In this document: positions 1 to 5,900 of the stretch, piece after piece | How positions within the stretch are numbered: position 1 is the stretch's first letter | How the letters are laid out: the number at the start of each line of letters is the position of its first letter | DNA from: Pseudomonadota bacterium | Lineage (GTDB): Bacteria; Pseudomonadota; Gammaproteobacteria; Burkholderiales; Burkholderiaceae_C | Assembly: GCA_023422975.1 (NCBI GenBank) | Contig: JAFAGF010000027.1 | Span: 1-20,469, forward strand | DNA: 20,469 nt | Direction: 5' to 3' | Program-made: the position numbers and the translations under genes | Notes under the pieces: generated by a model | Database searches by the model: none | What the model saw: the letters and a program-made list of their open reading frames with translations, nothing else | What the model was told of the DNA's origin: nothing

Positions 1-2
1 GG

Positions 3-689
3 GCCAACGTATTGCGCAAAGAAGAAACCATCCAGCGCGCCAGCGGTGCTTTGGATGTGCTGAGCAACGCCCGCATTGTGGAAACCGTGGAAGAGGCCGT
101 CGAAGGCTTGAGCCATTTGTGCGCCACGGCCATGACGCCGCGTGACTTTGGCCCGCCCACGCGCACGCCCCGTCAGCATTTTGAAATGCTTATAAAAGGT
201 GAGCTAAAAGCGCATGCAGAACAAGGGCTAGAGCCTGATTTGGCTTCAAACCCTGCGGCAACAGACTCTGTGCACGGTGAAACGGGCATCGGCCTGATGT
301 TTGGTTGCGAACGCTTTGGCATGGCCAACGAAGACGTGTACCGCTGCAATGTGGCACTGTCGATTCCATCGAACCCCCAGTTTGGTTCGCTGAACTTGGG
401 AGCAGCCATCCAAGTGCTGGCCTATGAATGGCGTGAAGCGCTGGGCGGTTTTCCCGTGGTGGAACACACGCCGCCGCCCGATCGTGCCGATATGCAGCAG
501 GTGGCAGGTATGTTGGGCCACTGGGAACAGGCGCTGGCGCACATTGGCTTTTTAGACCCCGCAGCACCCAAAAAGCTGATGCCACGCCTGAATCAGATGT
601 TTAACCGAGCGCAATTGACGCAGGAGGAAATCCACATCCTGCGCGGTGTCGCCAAAGCCATGCTGCAAAGTTCGCCGCCAAAGCACTAA
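3..689 (+). CDS. trmJ: tRNA (cytidine/uridine-2'-O)-methyltransferase TrmJ, 3' part
   Basis: SPOUT-fold (TrmH/SpoU family) RNA methyltransferase. TrmJ methylates the 2'-O of the wobble-loop residue 32 in tRNA using S-adenosylmethionine. The window opens inside the gene: the reading frame is open back to base 3, and the TTG at 12 is only an artefactual start because the N-terminal SAM-fold motif is missing. Visible family motifs are FGCERFGM followed by NEDVYRC, and the C-terminal motif IPSNPQFGSLNLGAAIQ that forms the knotted cofactor site. The C-terminal helical tail matches TrmJ (NQMFNRAQLTQEEIHILRG). Compared with E. coli TrmJ as recalled, the stretch between PPTRTPR and GLMFGCERFG is about 24 residues longer, and the extra DNA resembles a dispersed repeat (see findings). 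cysE follows 36 bases downstream on the same strand. The family call is firm; the TrmJ subtype is likely. Confidence 0.88.
   Translation, partial: ANVLRKEETIQRASGALDVLSNARIVETVEEAVEGLSHLCATAMTPRDFGPPTRTPRQHFEMLIKGELKAHAEQGLEPDLASNPAATDSVHGETGIGLMFGCERFGMANEDVYRCNVALSIPSNPQFGSLNLGAAIQVLAYEWREALGGFPVVEHTPPPDRADMQQVAGMLGHWEQALAHIGFLDPAAPKKLMPRLNQMFNRAQLTQEEIHILRGVAKAMLQSSPPKH
187..251 (+). repeat. Putative in-frame palindromic repeat insert within trmJ
   Basis: About 65 bases encoding the extra loop residues LIKGELKAHAEQGLEPDLASN of TrmJ. The segment is AT-richer than its surroundings. It carries AAAA, three bases, GAGCT, three bases, AGCGCATG at 194-216, the same layout as copies at 5736-5758 and 19654-19676, which lie in intergenic DNA. 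A partly complementary right arm, ACAAGGGCTAGAGC, follows at 221-234. The position matches where TrmJ relatives have a shorter loop. That it is an inserted repeat is an inference from these similarities. Confidence 0.45.
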
Positions 690-725
690 ACTGTGCAGCC
701 CTTTTGTAACAAGTGACGGCCTCTG

Positions 726-1604
726 ATGCTTTCCCGACTGCGTTCTGACATCCAGTGCATTCTTGACCGCGACCCTGCGGCGCGTAGCACCTGGGAGGTC
801 ATCACCTGTTACCCCGGTCTGCACGCGATCTGGTGGCACATTCCGGCGCACTGGTGCTGGACGCACAACCTCAAATGGCTGGGGCGTTTTACCTCGCACA
901 TTGGTCGCTGGCTGACGGGTATTGAGATTCACCCCGGTGCCACGATTGGCGAGCGTGTGTTCATCGACCACGGCATGGGCGTGGTGATTGGCGAGACTGC
1001 CGTAGTGGGCGATGGCTGCACCATCTACCACGGTGTCACGCTAGGCGGCACCTCCTTGTACAAGGGTAGCAAGCGCCACCCCACGCTGGGCAAAAACGTG
1101 GTGGTCTCGGCCGGCGCTAAGGTGTTGGGTGGTTTTGAGGTGGGCGATGGTGCCAAGATTGGCTCCAATGCCGTGGTCATCAAGCCCGTGCCCGCAGGGG
1201 CAACGGCAGTGGGTATTCCGGCGCGCATCATTCCTTCTAAGAAGGGCGAAAGTGCGGATGTGACGGAGTTGCGCGAACAGACGGGGCCAGCTGCTGCTGG
1301 CGTTACCCCTTCGCTGGAAGCCGCCAACGCGGCAGCTGTGGCTGCTGCCGCAGCAGGCAAGCCAGAGCCTTGTGCAGACCAGGCCAAGGGCTTCACTGCT
1401 TACGGTGTGACGGAAGATGACCCCATCAGCCAGGCCATGAAGGGCCTGGCCGAGGGCGCGGCCACCCATGAGCAGCAGTTGCAGTTGTTGTGGCAGGCGG
1501 TGGAAAAGCTCTCAGCCCAGCTCCAGGCAGATTGCGTGCCTTGCGAGAGCGAGCGTGGCGGTCACTTTGAGAAAGCCAAGATCGACCAGATTCTGGGTAA
1601 GTAA
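726..1604 (+). CDS. cysE: Serine O-acetyltransferase
   Basis: Transfers acetyl from acetyl-CoA to L-serine to give O-acetylserine, the cytoplasmic precursor of cysteine. The 292-residue protein has a short N-terminal helical domain (about 1-60), then a left-handed beta-helix of hexapeptide repeats (about 65-170). Key motifs are [10 protein letters not shown], the [11 protein letters not shown] segment with Asp81-His82, YHGVTLGGT, and the RHP motif at 117-119. The end of the helix, VGIPARII, is typical. Residues from about 172 onward form an alanine-rich extension of roughly 120 residues not found in enteric CysE, with a conserved-looking last part ([13 protein letters not shown]). The ATG start fits the family, but its ribosome site is weak. 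It follows trmJ on the same strand by 36 bases and ends at a rho-independent terminator. The call is firm. Confidence 0.94.
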   Translation: MLSRLRSDIQCILDRDPAARSTWEVITCYPGLHAIWWHIPAHWCWTHNLKWLGRFTSHIGRWLTGIEIHPGATIGERVFIDHGMGVVIGETAVVGDGCTIYHGVTLGGTSLYKGSKRHPTLGKNVVVSAGAKVLGGFEVGDGAKIGSNAVVIKPVPAGATAVGIPARIIPSKKGESADVTELREQTGPAAAGVTPSLEAANAAAVAAAAAGKPEPCADQAKGFTAYGVTEDDPISQAMKGLAEGAATHEQQLQLLWQAVEKLSAQLQADCVPCESERGGHFEKAKIDQILGK

Positions 1605-1632
1605 GCCCTGCAATCTACCGCTTCCGTAATGA

Positions 1633-2322
1633 CTACAGCCCCTCTTGAGGGGCTTTTTCTTGCCCGTGTGCCACCGGCATACCGGTTTGCGCCCATTCGG
1701 GCACGCCACCAATCAAGCGCTGGGCTTGCAGGCCGTGCGTGAGCAGCAACTCCACAGCGTGGGTGGAAGAGATGCAGTACGGGTCGCGGCAGTACGCCAC
1801 GATGCCCTGCTGGGGCAGTTGTTGCATTTGCGCCTGCAAGCTGGTGAGGGGGATGTTGAGTGCACCCGGAATGTGGGCAGCAGCAAACTCTGCTTCTGGG
1901 CGCACATCGATCAAGGTGATGGCTTGCTCACGCATCCTGCGTTGCAGTTCGGCCATGGTGATGGCCTCGAGTTGCTGCGGTTGAAAGTCTTGAGACAAGG
2001 TCTGGTGCAGTGCGTGCCTTTGAAACTCTGCGTAATTGCGCATGGCGGCCAGCACCTCGGCCAATGGGCCGTTACCCAACTGGTACAGCATGTGTTTGCC
2101 CTGCCTGCGCGCGCTGACCAAGCCAGCCCGTTTGAGCGTTTGCAGGTGCTGCGAGGTGTTGGCAATGCTCAGTTGCGCCATCTCTGCCAGTTGTTCTACC
2201 GCCAGTTCGCCCTGTGCCATGTGCTCCAGCAGCACCAAACGCTGGGGGTTGCCCAAAGTTTTGGCGATGTCTGCCAAGTGGGCCAGTGCGCTTGACCCAG
2301 CCGTTGGTGTGTGAATGTGCAT
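1633..2322 (-). CDS. ArsR-family regulator fused to a rhodanese domain
   Basis: A 229-residue fusion. Residues about 10-100 form an ArsR winged helix (LADIAKTLGNPQRLVLLEHM, LAEMAQLSIANTSQHLQTLKRAGLV, RRQGKHMLYQL). Residues about 115-218 form a rhodanese domain with IDVRP at 138-142 and the active-site loop around Cys178 and Cys183 (YCRDPYCISS). In rhodaneses the loop cysteine carries a persulfide, so the fusion is a plausible sensor of sulfane sulfur or a related thiol signal; that role is inferred. No classical arsenic-site CxC pair was seen in the HTH helix. The ATG at 2322 is chosen because HTH homology begins just after it; the frame stays open to 2880, but that part is antisense to the neighbouring gene. 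The gene is divergent from a DUF1360-like gene across a 66-bp region with a perfect inverted repeat. Its 3' end contains the cysE terminator. Confidence 0.9.
   Translation of the reverse strand: MHIHTPTAGSSALAHLADIAKTLGNPQRLVLLEHMAQGELAVEQLAEMAQLSIANTSQHLQTLKRAGLVSARRQGKHMLYQLGNGPLAEVLAAMRNYAEFQRHALHQTLSQDFQPQQLEAITMAELQRRMREQAITLIDVRPEAEFAAAHIPGALNIPLTSLQAQMQQLPQQGIVAYCRDPYCISSTHAVELLLTHGLQAQRLIGGVPEWAQTGMPVAHGQEKAPQEGL
1637..1660 (+). terminator. Rho-independent terminator of cysE
   Basis: The stem AGCCCCT/AGGGGCT (1637-1643 and 1648-1654) has a CTTG loop and is followed by TTTTCT on the plus strand, 32 bases after the cysE stop. It lies inside the 3' coding end of the convergent arsR-rhodanese gene, so the same bases encode the last residues of that protein. 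Confidence 0.85.
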
Positions 2323-2349
2323 GCGCTTAAAGATAGCATTTGCTCTATC

Positions 2350-2369
2350 ATTCAATTTTTTAATTGAAT
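2350..2369. promoter_or_regulatory. Perfect inverted repeat, likely ArsR-type operator
   Basis: ATTCAATT, TTTT, AATTGAAT: 8-bp perfect arms with a 4-base spacer, in the divergent region between the arsR-rhodanese gene (start 2322) and the DUF1360-like gene (start 2389). AT-rich ATTC...GAAT dyads are typical operators of ArsR-family sulfide/persulfide repressors, as I recall. A weaker dyad GATAG...CTATC lies at 2332-2349. Use as an operator is inferred. Confidence 0.65.
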
Positions 2370-2388
2370 GTTTATTGGGCTCAACACC

Positions 2389-2775
2389 ATGGCTATTTCT
2401 TTTTCTAACGATGCCGTCGGTGCGCTGTGGATGTGCATCGTCATTGCGATTGCCGCCAGCAGCATCTCTTACACCATCACCATGACGGAGCTGTTTGCAC
2501 CGCTGCGCACGTGGAGCCAAAAGCTGGGTCACATGGTGGGCTATTTGTTCAACTGTTTTTATTGCATGAGCCACTGGGTGGTGATAGCGGCAGTGCTCAT
2601 CTACCAGCCCCGTTTGATTACTAGCAACTATTTGGCCGTGGACTTGATCATCGCGACGTTTTTTGCCATCACGGTGTCGGCCTTGGTGTGTGGCGTCATG
2701 TTCAAGGTGTTTTTGACAGCCATGACTATGAAGCTCAAGCAAAAGGAAATGGCTGAAATCATGGCCAAAAAATAA
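2389..2775 (+). CDS. DUF1360-like small integral membrane protein
   Basis: About 128 residues with three or so hydrophobic segments: WMCIVIAIAASSISYTI, WVVIAAVLIY and LIIATFFAITVSALVCGVMF. The central motif LFNCFYCMSHWV, together with the preceding TELFAPLRTW, matches what I recall of the DUF1360 family (Cys-x-x-Cys then a Trp). The tail is lysine-rich and probably cytoplasmic. No function is established. An upstream in-frame ATG at 2368 would add seven residues but overlaps the inverted repeat; the ATG at 2389 is preferred, although neither has a clear ribosome site. It is divergent from the ArsR-rhodanese gene and could be its target. Two close cysteines would suit thiol chemistry or metal binding, which is speculation. 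Confidence 0.75.
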   Translation: MAISFSNDAVGALWMCIVIAIAASSISYTITMTELFAPLRTWSQKLGHMVGYLFNCFYCMSHWVVIAAVLIYQPRLITSNYLAVDLIIATFFAITVSALVCGVMFKVFLTAMTMKLKQKEMAEIMAKK

Positions 2776-2912
2776 GCCCAGAAGAAGGGGGGGTGCATCA
2801 CCGCTATCGCGCACAAAGCGTCGCCAATGTGGCGCTGCATGGGGTAGAGCTCCTGTACGCTTGGGGCTTTCGCAAAACATCTTCTTAGCTTTTGAGACAA
2901 AGGAATCGATCC

Positions 2913-3572
2913 ATGGATGTGTCCCAAGCCCTGCGTGAACGCCGTTCTGTGCGCGCTTTTACCTCCCAAGTTCCGTCGGCGGACCTGGTGCAGCAATTGA
3001 TGCAAGACGCCGCTTTGGCCGCATCGGGCGGCAATATGCAGCCTTGGCGCGTGGCCGCGATCACAGGAAGTGCTTTGCAGGCCATGCTGGCAGATGTGGC
3101 CAAGACGCCTGGGGAAGAAAACCCGGAACATCTGTCCTACCCGCCCAGCCTGTGGGAGCCTTACCGCACCCGCCGGTTTGCCAATGGCGAAGACCTGTAT
3201 GCCAGCATTGGCGTACCTCGCGAAGACAAGGCAGGCCGCTTGCAACAGCTGGCGAAGAACGCCAGCTTCTTTGGCGCACCTGTGGGCATCATCATGTTCA
3301 CCGAAGAGCGCATGGGCCCTGTGCAGTGGATGGATTTAGGCATCTATCTGCAATCCTTCATGCTGCGCGCAACCGAAGAAGGACTGGCGACCTGTGCCCA
3401 AGGCTTCTGGCGTCGCTACGATGCAGTGGTCAAACAGCACATTGCCGTGCCTGAAGGCTATTTGGTGACCTTTGGCATTGCGCTGGGCTACGAGGACAAG
3501 GGCGCGCCCATCAACACCATGCGTGCTACGCGGGCAGAGTTTGCCGAGTGGGGGCAGCTCAAGGGCTTCTAA
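2913..3572 (+). CDS. Nitroreductase family FMN-dependent oxidoreductase
   Basis: A 219-residue flavoenzyme of the nitroreductase superfamily, which reduces nitro compounds, quinones or related substrates using NAD(P)H as a dimer in the cytoplasm. FMN-binding signatures are visible: RERRSVRAFTSQVPS at 8-22, ASGGNMQPW at 37-45, and the C-terminal GYEDKGAPINTMRATRAE. The middle part (PVGIIMF, MDLGIYLQSFMLRATEEGLATC) is also family-typical. The start is the ATG at 2913, preceded by AAAGGA at good spacing; a TTG 21 bases upstream is not favoured. The 137 bases before it hold nothing recognisable beyond a run of seven G. It is a single-gene unit closed by a strong terminator. The substrate cannot be read from sequence. 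Confidence 0.9.
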   Translation: MDVSQALRERRSVRAFTSQVPSADLVQQLMQDAALAASGGNMQPWRVAAITGSALQAMLADVAKTPGEENPEHLSYPPSLWEPYRTRRFANGEDLYASIGVPREDKAGRLQQLAKNASFFGAPVGIIMFTEERMGPVQWMDLGIYLQSFMLRATEEGLATCAQGFWRRYDAVVKQHIAVPEGYLVTFGIALGYEDKGAPINTMRATRAEFAEWGQLKGF

Positions 3573-3601
3573 GCGATCGGCAAACCCGTACGGTCACTCT
3601 C

Positions 3602-3629
3602 AAAGCGCTTCTGAATGAAGCGCTTTTTT
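3602..3629 (+). terminator. Rho-independent terminator of the nitroreductase gene
   Basis: Perfect 10-bp stem AAAGCGCTTC/GAAGCGCTTT (3602-3611 and 3617-3626) with a TGAAT loop, followed by TTT (a run of six T in all), 29 bases after the nitroreductase stop. Confidence 0.9.
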
Positions 3630-3702
3630 GTGGAGTTGGGGCTGGTTTCATCAGGGGGAGTTGCTGGCCGCTCAAGTTCAGAAAACCCCTTTTCAGGCAG
3701 AA

Positions 3703-3720
3703 ACATTACGATCGTAATGT
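3703..3720. promoter_or_regulatory. 18-bp perfect palindrome, likely TetR operator
   Basis: ACATTACGATCGTAATGT is a perfect palindrome ending 11 bases before the tetR start codon. Its position suggests that the repressor binds it and blocks its own promoter and that of the co-transcribed transporter gene. A TAATGT hexamer inside it could be the -10 element. Autoregulation is inferred from family behaviour. Confidence 0.75.
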
Positions 3721-3731
3721 AAAGTGCGGCC

Positions 3732-4313
3732 ATGAATTTAGGAATCTATCGACCCAAAGATCCCGAGCACGTCAAGGCGCGCATTCTGGATGCCTGTGCG
3801 GAGTTGCTTTCGCAAGGTTTGCCGTTGTCTATTGGTACGGTGGCTGAGGTGGCCGAAGTGACCAAGGGTGCGGTGCAGCACCACTTTGGCACACGTGCCC
3901 AGTTGCTCATGGCGTTCCATGCGCAAGCTGTGGCAGATATCCAGGCCAGCCTGCAGGTGGCGCAACCTACCCAAGAAAACGCTGCACAGCGCTATGTGCG
4001 CGCAAGCTTGCAGATGCTGCCTACGCCGCAAGAAAACCAGCGGCGTAGGGCGTGGGTGGCGGCTTCGGTGATGGAACCCGAAGTGGCCCAGGCGTGGTGT
4101 GATTGGCTGGAGGCCGACCGCGCGGCAGAGCCAGAAAGTGCCGAGCAACTGGTCGCGCGGCTGGCCGCCGATGGCTTGTGGCTGGCGGAAACGCTGGGTG
4201 CTTACCAGTTGACGGCACAAGACAAGCAGCGGGTGGCGCAGGTGCTGCAGCGCCTCGCGGCAGGCAGTCAGCCTGCGGCCAGCTCTTCGGGTACAGCGTC
4301 GAAAGCAGGGTGA
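3732..4313 (+). CDS. TetR/AcrR family transcriptional regulator
   Basis: A 193-residue one-component repressor. The N-terminal helix-turn-helix domain spans residues about 14-60, with the typical KARILDACAELL helix, IGTVAEVAEVTKGAVQHHFG recognition region and TRAQLL. The helical C-terminal part (about 65-180) should bind ligand and dimerise, with a low-complexity tail rich in Ala and Ser. The ATG start is 11 bases after the palindrome, and no clear ribosome site precedes it. The SMR transporter starts four bases after its stop, so the pair is very likely one operon in which the regulator controls the pump. The inducer is unknown; for such pairs it is usually a cationic or lipophilic compound exported by the pump. 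Confidence 0.92.
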   Translation: MNLGIYRPKDPEHVKARILDACAELLSQGLPLSIGTVAEVAEVTKGAVQHHFGTRAQLLMAFHAQAVADIQASLQVAQPTQENAAQRYVRASLQMLPTPQENQRRRAWVAASVMEPEVAQAWCDWLEADRAAEPESAEQLVARLAADGLWLAETLGAYQLTAQDKQRVAQVLQRLAAGSQPAASSSGTASKAG

Positions 4314-4317
4314 ATGG

Positions 4318-4650
4318 ATGAATGCGTATGTTTTATTAGGTGGTGCCATAGCGTTGGAGGTGGCCGCCACCACAGCCATGAAGTCATCCAACGGTTTTAC
4401 AAAGCTGCTGCCCAGCGTACTGTGTGTGCTGGGTTATTGCATCTCGTTTTATTTGCTGGCGCAAACGCTCAAGACCATTCCCACAGGCGTGGCTTATGCG
4501 ATTTGGTCAGGGGTGGGCATTGTGTTGATCTCCACCATCGCGTGGCTGTTTCATGGGCAAAAGCTGGATGCAGGTGCCATGATTGGTATGGCCCTGATTG
4601 TGGCCGGCGTTATTGTGATTAATGTGTTCTCGCAGTCCGCCGCCCATTAA
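4318..4650 (+). CDS. EmrE-like small multidrug resistance (SMR) transporter
   Basis: A 110-residue inner-membrane proton antiporter, the same length as E. coli EmrE and closely similar to it. Four membrane helices are visible: about 4-21, 30-52, 58-77 and 85-105. Glu14, which binds proton and drug, is present in GGAIALEV; Tyr40, Tyr60 and Trp63 (AYAIWSGVG) also match EmrE. The TTAMKSSNGFT segment fits the quaternary-ammonium (Qac) subtype rather than the guanidinium-exporter subtype. AGGG upstream of the ATG gives a ribosome site. The gene lies four bases after the TetR gene. The call is firm; the actual substrates are not known. Confidence 0.93.
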   Translation: MNAYVLLGGAIALEVAATTAMKSSNGFTKLLPSVLCVLGYCISFYLLAQTLKTIPTGVAYAIWSGVGIVLISTIAWLFHGQKLDAGAMIGMALIVAGVIVINVFSQSAAH

Positions 4651-4751
4651 GCGCCGTGGATACCTCCGTTGTCTGCTGCTGCTTCGCTTTGCCACATCCG
4701 TCAATCGAAGTTTTGTGGGCGCGCGTTTTACAGACACTCAGGCAAGCAATA

Positions 4752-4785
4752 AAAAAGGGCCCGGCAAATTGCCTGGGCCCTTTTT
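4752..4785. terminator. Bidirectional rho-independent terminator between the SMR gene and map
   Basis: The stem GGGCCCGGC/GCC(T)GGGCCC (4757-4765 and 4771-4780) is flanked by A5 on the left and T5 on the right, so it gives a U-run in either direction. It sits between two convergent genes (SMR ending at 4650, map ending at 4802). The remainder of 4651-4801 shows nothing else. Confidence 0.88.
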
Positions 4786-4801
4786 GGGATAGCTGAGCGC
4801 C

Positions 4802-5608
4802 TTATGGCTTGGCGTATGTGCCCGTGCCTTCGGGCCAGGGGGTCAGTACCTCGTAGCCATCGGCGGTGACAACCACCATGTGTTCCCACTGTGCGGACAG
4901 CGATTTGTCTTTGGTAATCACTGTCCAGCCGTCGTCCAGCTCTTTGGTGTCGTGCTTGCCGGCGTTGAGCATGGGCTCAATGGTGAAGATCATGCCTTCT
5001 TGCAGCTTCATGCCCTGGCCGGGGTAGCCGTAGTGCAGCACCTGGGGCTCATCGTGGTAAGTCTGGCCGATGCCGTGGCCGCAGTAGTCACGCACGATGG
5101 AGAAACCGTCGCGCTGGGCCACGGTTTGGATGGCATGGCCAATATCGCCCAGCGTTGCGCCGGGTTTGACGGCGCGGATGCCGGCCACCATGGCCTCATA
5201 CGTGGTGTCGATCAGCTGTTGTGCTTTGGCAGACACGGTGCCCACGGTGTACATGCGCGAGGTATCGCCAAACCAGCCGTCTTTGATCAGGGCCACGTCC
5301 ACGTTGACGATGTCACCGTCTTTGAGCACGTCCTTGGGTGTGGGAATGCCGTGGCAGACCACATGGTTCACAGAGGTGCATACGGTCTTGGGGTAGCCGT
5401 AGTAGCCAATGTTGGCGGGAATGCACTTGAGTTCGTTGACGATGAAGTCGTGGCACAGATTGTCCAGGTGTTCGGTCGAGACACCGGGCTGCACATGGGG
5501 GGTGAGCATTTCCAGCACGCGCGCGGCCAGCATGCCCGCTTCGCGGGACTTGGCAATGTTGGCAGCGTCATGGATGGGGGGGAGGCGGCGAAGAGGGCGT
5601 TTGGCCAT
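4802..5608 (-). CDS. map: Methionine aminopeptidase type I
   Basis: Removes the initiator methionine from nascent proteins in the cytoplasm. In the 268-residue protein all five metal ligands are present: Asp104 (VNVDV), Asp115 (GDTSRM), His178 (CGHGIG), Glu211 (EPML) and Glu242 (WEHMVVV). The substrate-binding His86 is in VCHGIP. Length fits type Ia enzymes. The start is the ATG at 5608, giving MAKRPLRRLPP; the frame is open a further 26 codons upstream, but that part is not family-like. No strong ribosome site precedes the ATG. The gene is separated from gltA by a terminator and a palindromic repeat, so it probably has its own promoter. The 292 bases upstream hold the gltA terminator, the repeat, and a short dyad AGCGC-GTTA-GCGCT at 5667-5680. 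Confidence 0.96.
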   Translation of the reverse strand: MAKRPLRRLPPIHDAANIAKSREAGMLAARVLEMLTPHVQPGVSTEHLDNLCHDFIVNELKCIPANIGYYGYPKTVCTSVNHVVCHGIPTPKDVLKDGDIVNVDVALIKDGWFGDTSRMYTVGTVSAKAQQLIDTTYEAMVAGIRAVKPGATLGDIGHAIQTVAQRDGFSIVRDYCGHGIGQTYHDEPQVLHYGYPGQGMKLQEGMIFTIEPMLNAGKHDTKELDDGWTVITKDKSLSAQWEHMVVVTADGYEVLTPWPEGTGTYAKP

Positions 5609-5734
5609 GTCGGTATGAAGGTGACAGCCAACAGCTGCCGAGGTTGAAAACAATAGACCGCACTTTAGCGCGTTAGCGCTGTACATGTGCCACGTGCATG
5701 CGCAACATGCGGTGTGGGTGCGGGTTTGAATACT

Positions 5735-5820
5735 AAAAATCAGAGCTGCTAGCGCTTGTTATTGCTGGTTTTTAGATGCTTATCTATCTGAAGTTGTTGA
5801 TGGACAAGCGCAAGCAGCTA
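5735..5820. repeat. Intergenic palindromic repeat (dispersed family)
   Basis: The left arm AGCTGCTAGCGCTTGT (5744-5759) pairs with the right arm ACAAGCGCAAGCAGCT (5804-5819) with a single mismatch. The apex contains TAGAT-GCTT-ATCTA (5773-5786). The element lies between the gltA terminator and map. The left arm with its A-run matches segments at 194-216 and 19654-19676. I recall very similar elements between genes in Comamonadaceae genomes. Confidence 0.75.
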
Positions 5821-5821
5821 T

Positions 5822-5862
5822 CAAAAACAAAACCCGCACGCTGCACAGCCTGCGGGTTTTGT
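5822..5862 (-). terminator. Rho-independent terminator of gltA
   Basis: Perfect 12-bp arms TGCGGGTTTTGT/ACAAAACCCGCA (5851-5862 and 5827-5838) with a 12-base loop. Read on the minus strand, the GCGGG core is followed by TTTTGTTTTTG. It lies 38 bases after the gltA stop and closes the sdh-gltA transcription unit. Confidence 0.85.
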
Positions 5863-5900
5863 GCTTTTGAACCAAGCTGCTCGCAGAGCAGCCGGTGCCA

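Noticed and set aside
2323..2880. N-terminal extension of the ArsR-rhodanese frame (186 more codons)
   Set aside because: The extension is antisense to the DUF1360-like gene and His/Arg-rich; HTH homology starts right after the ATG at 2322.
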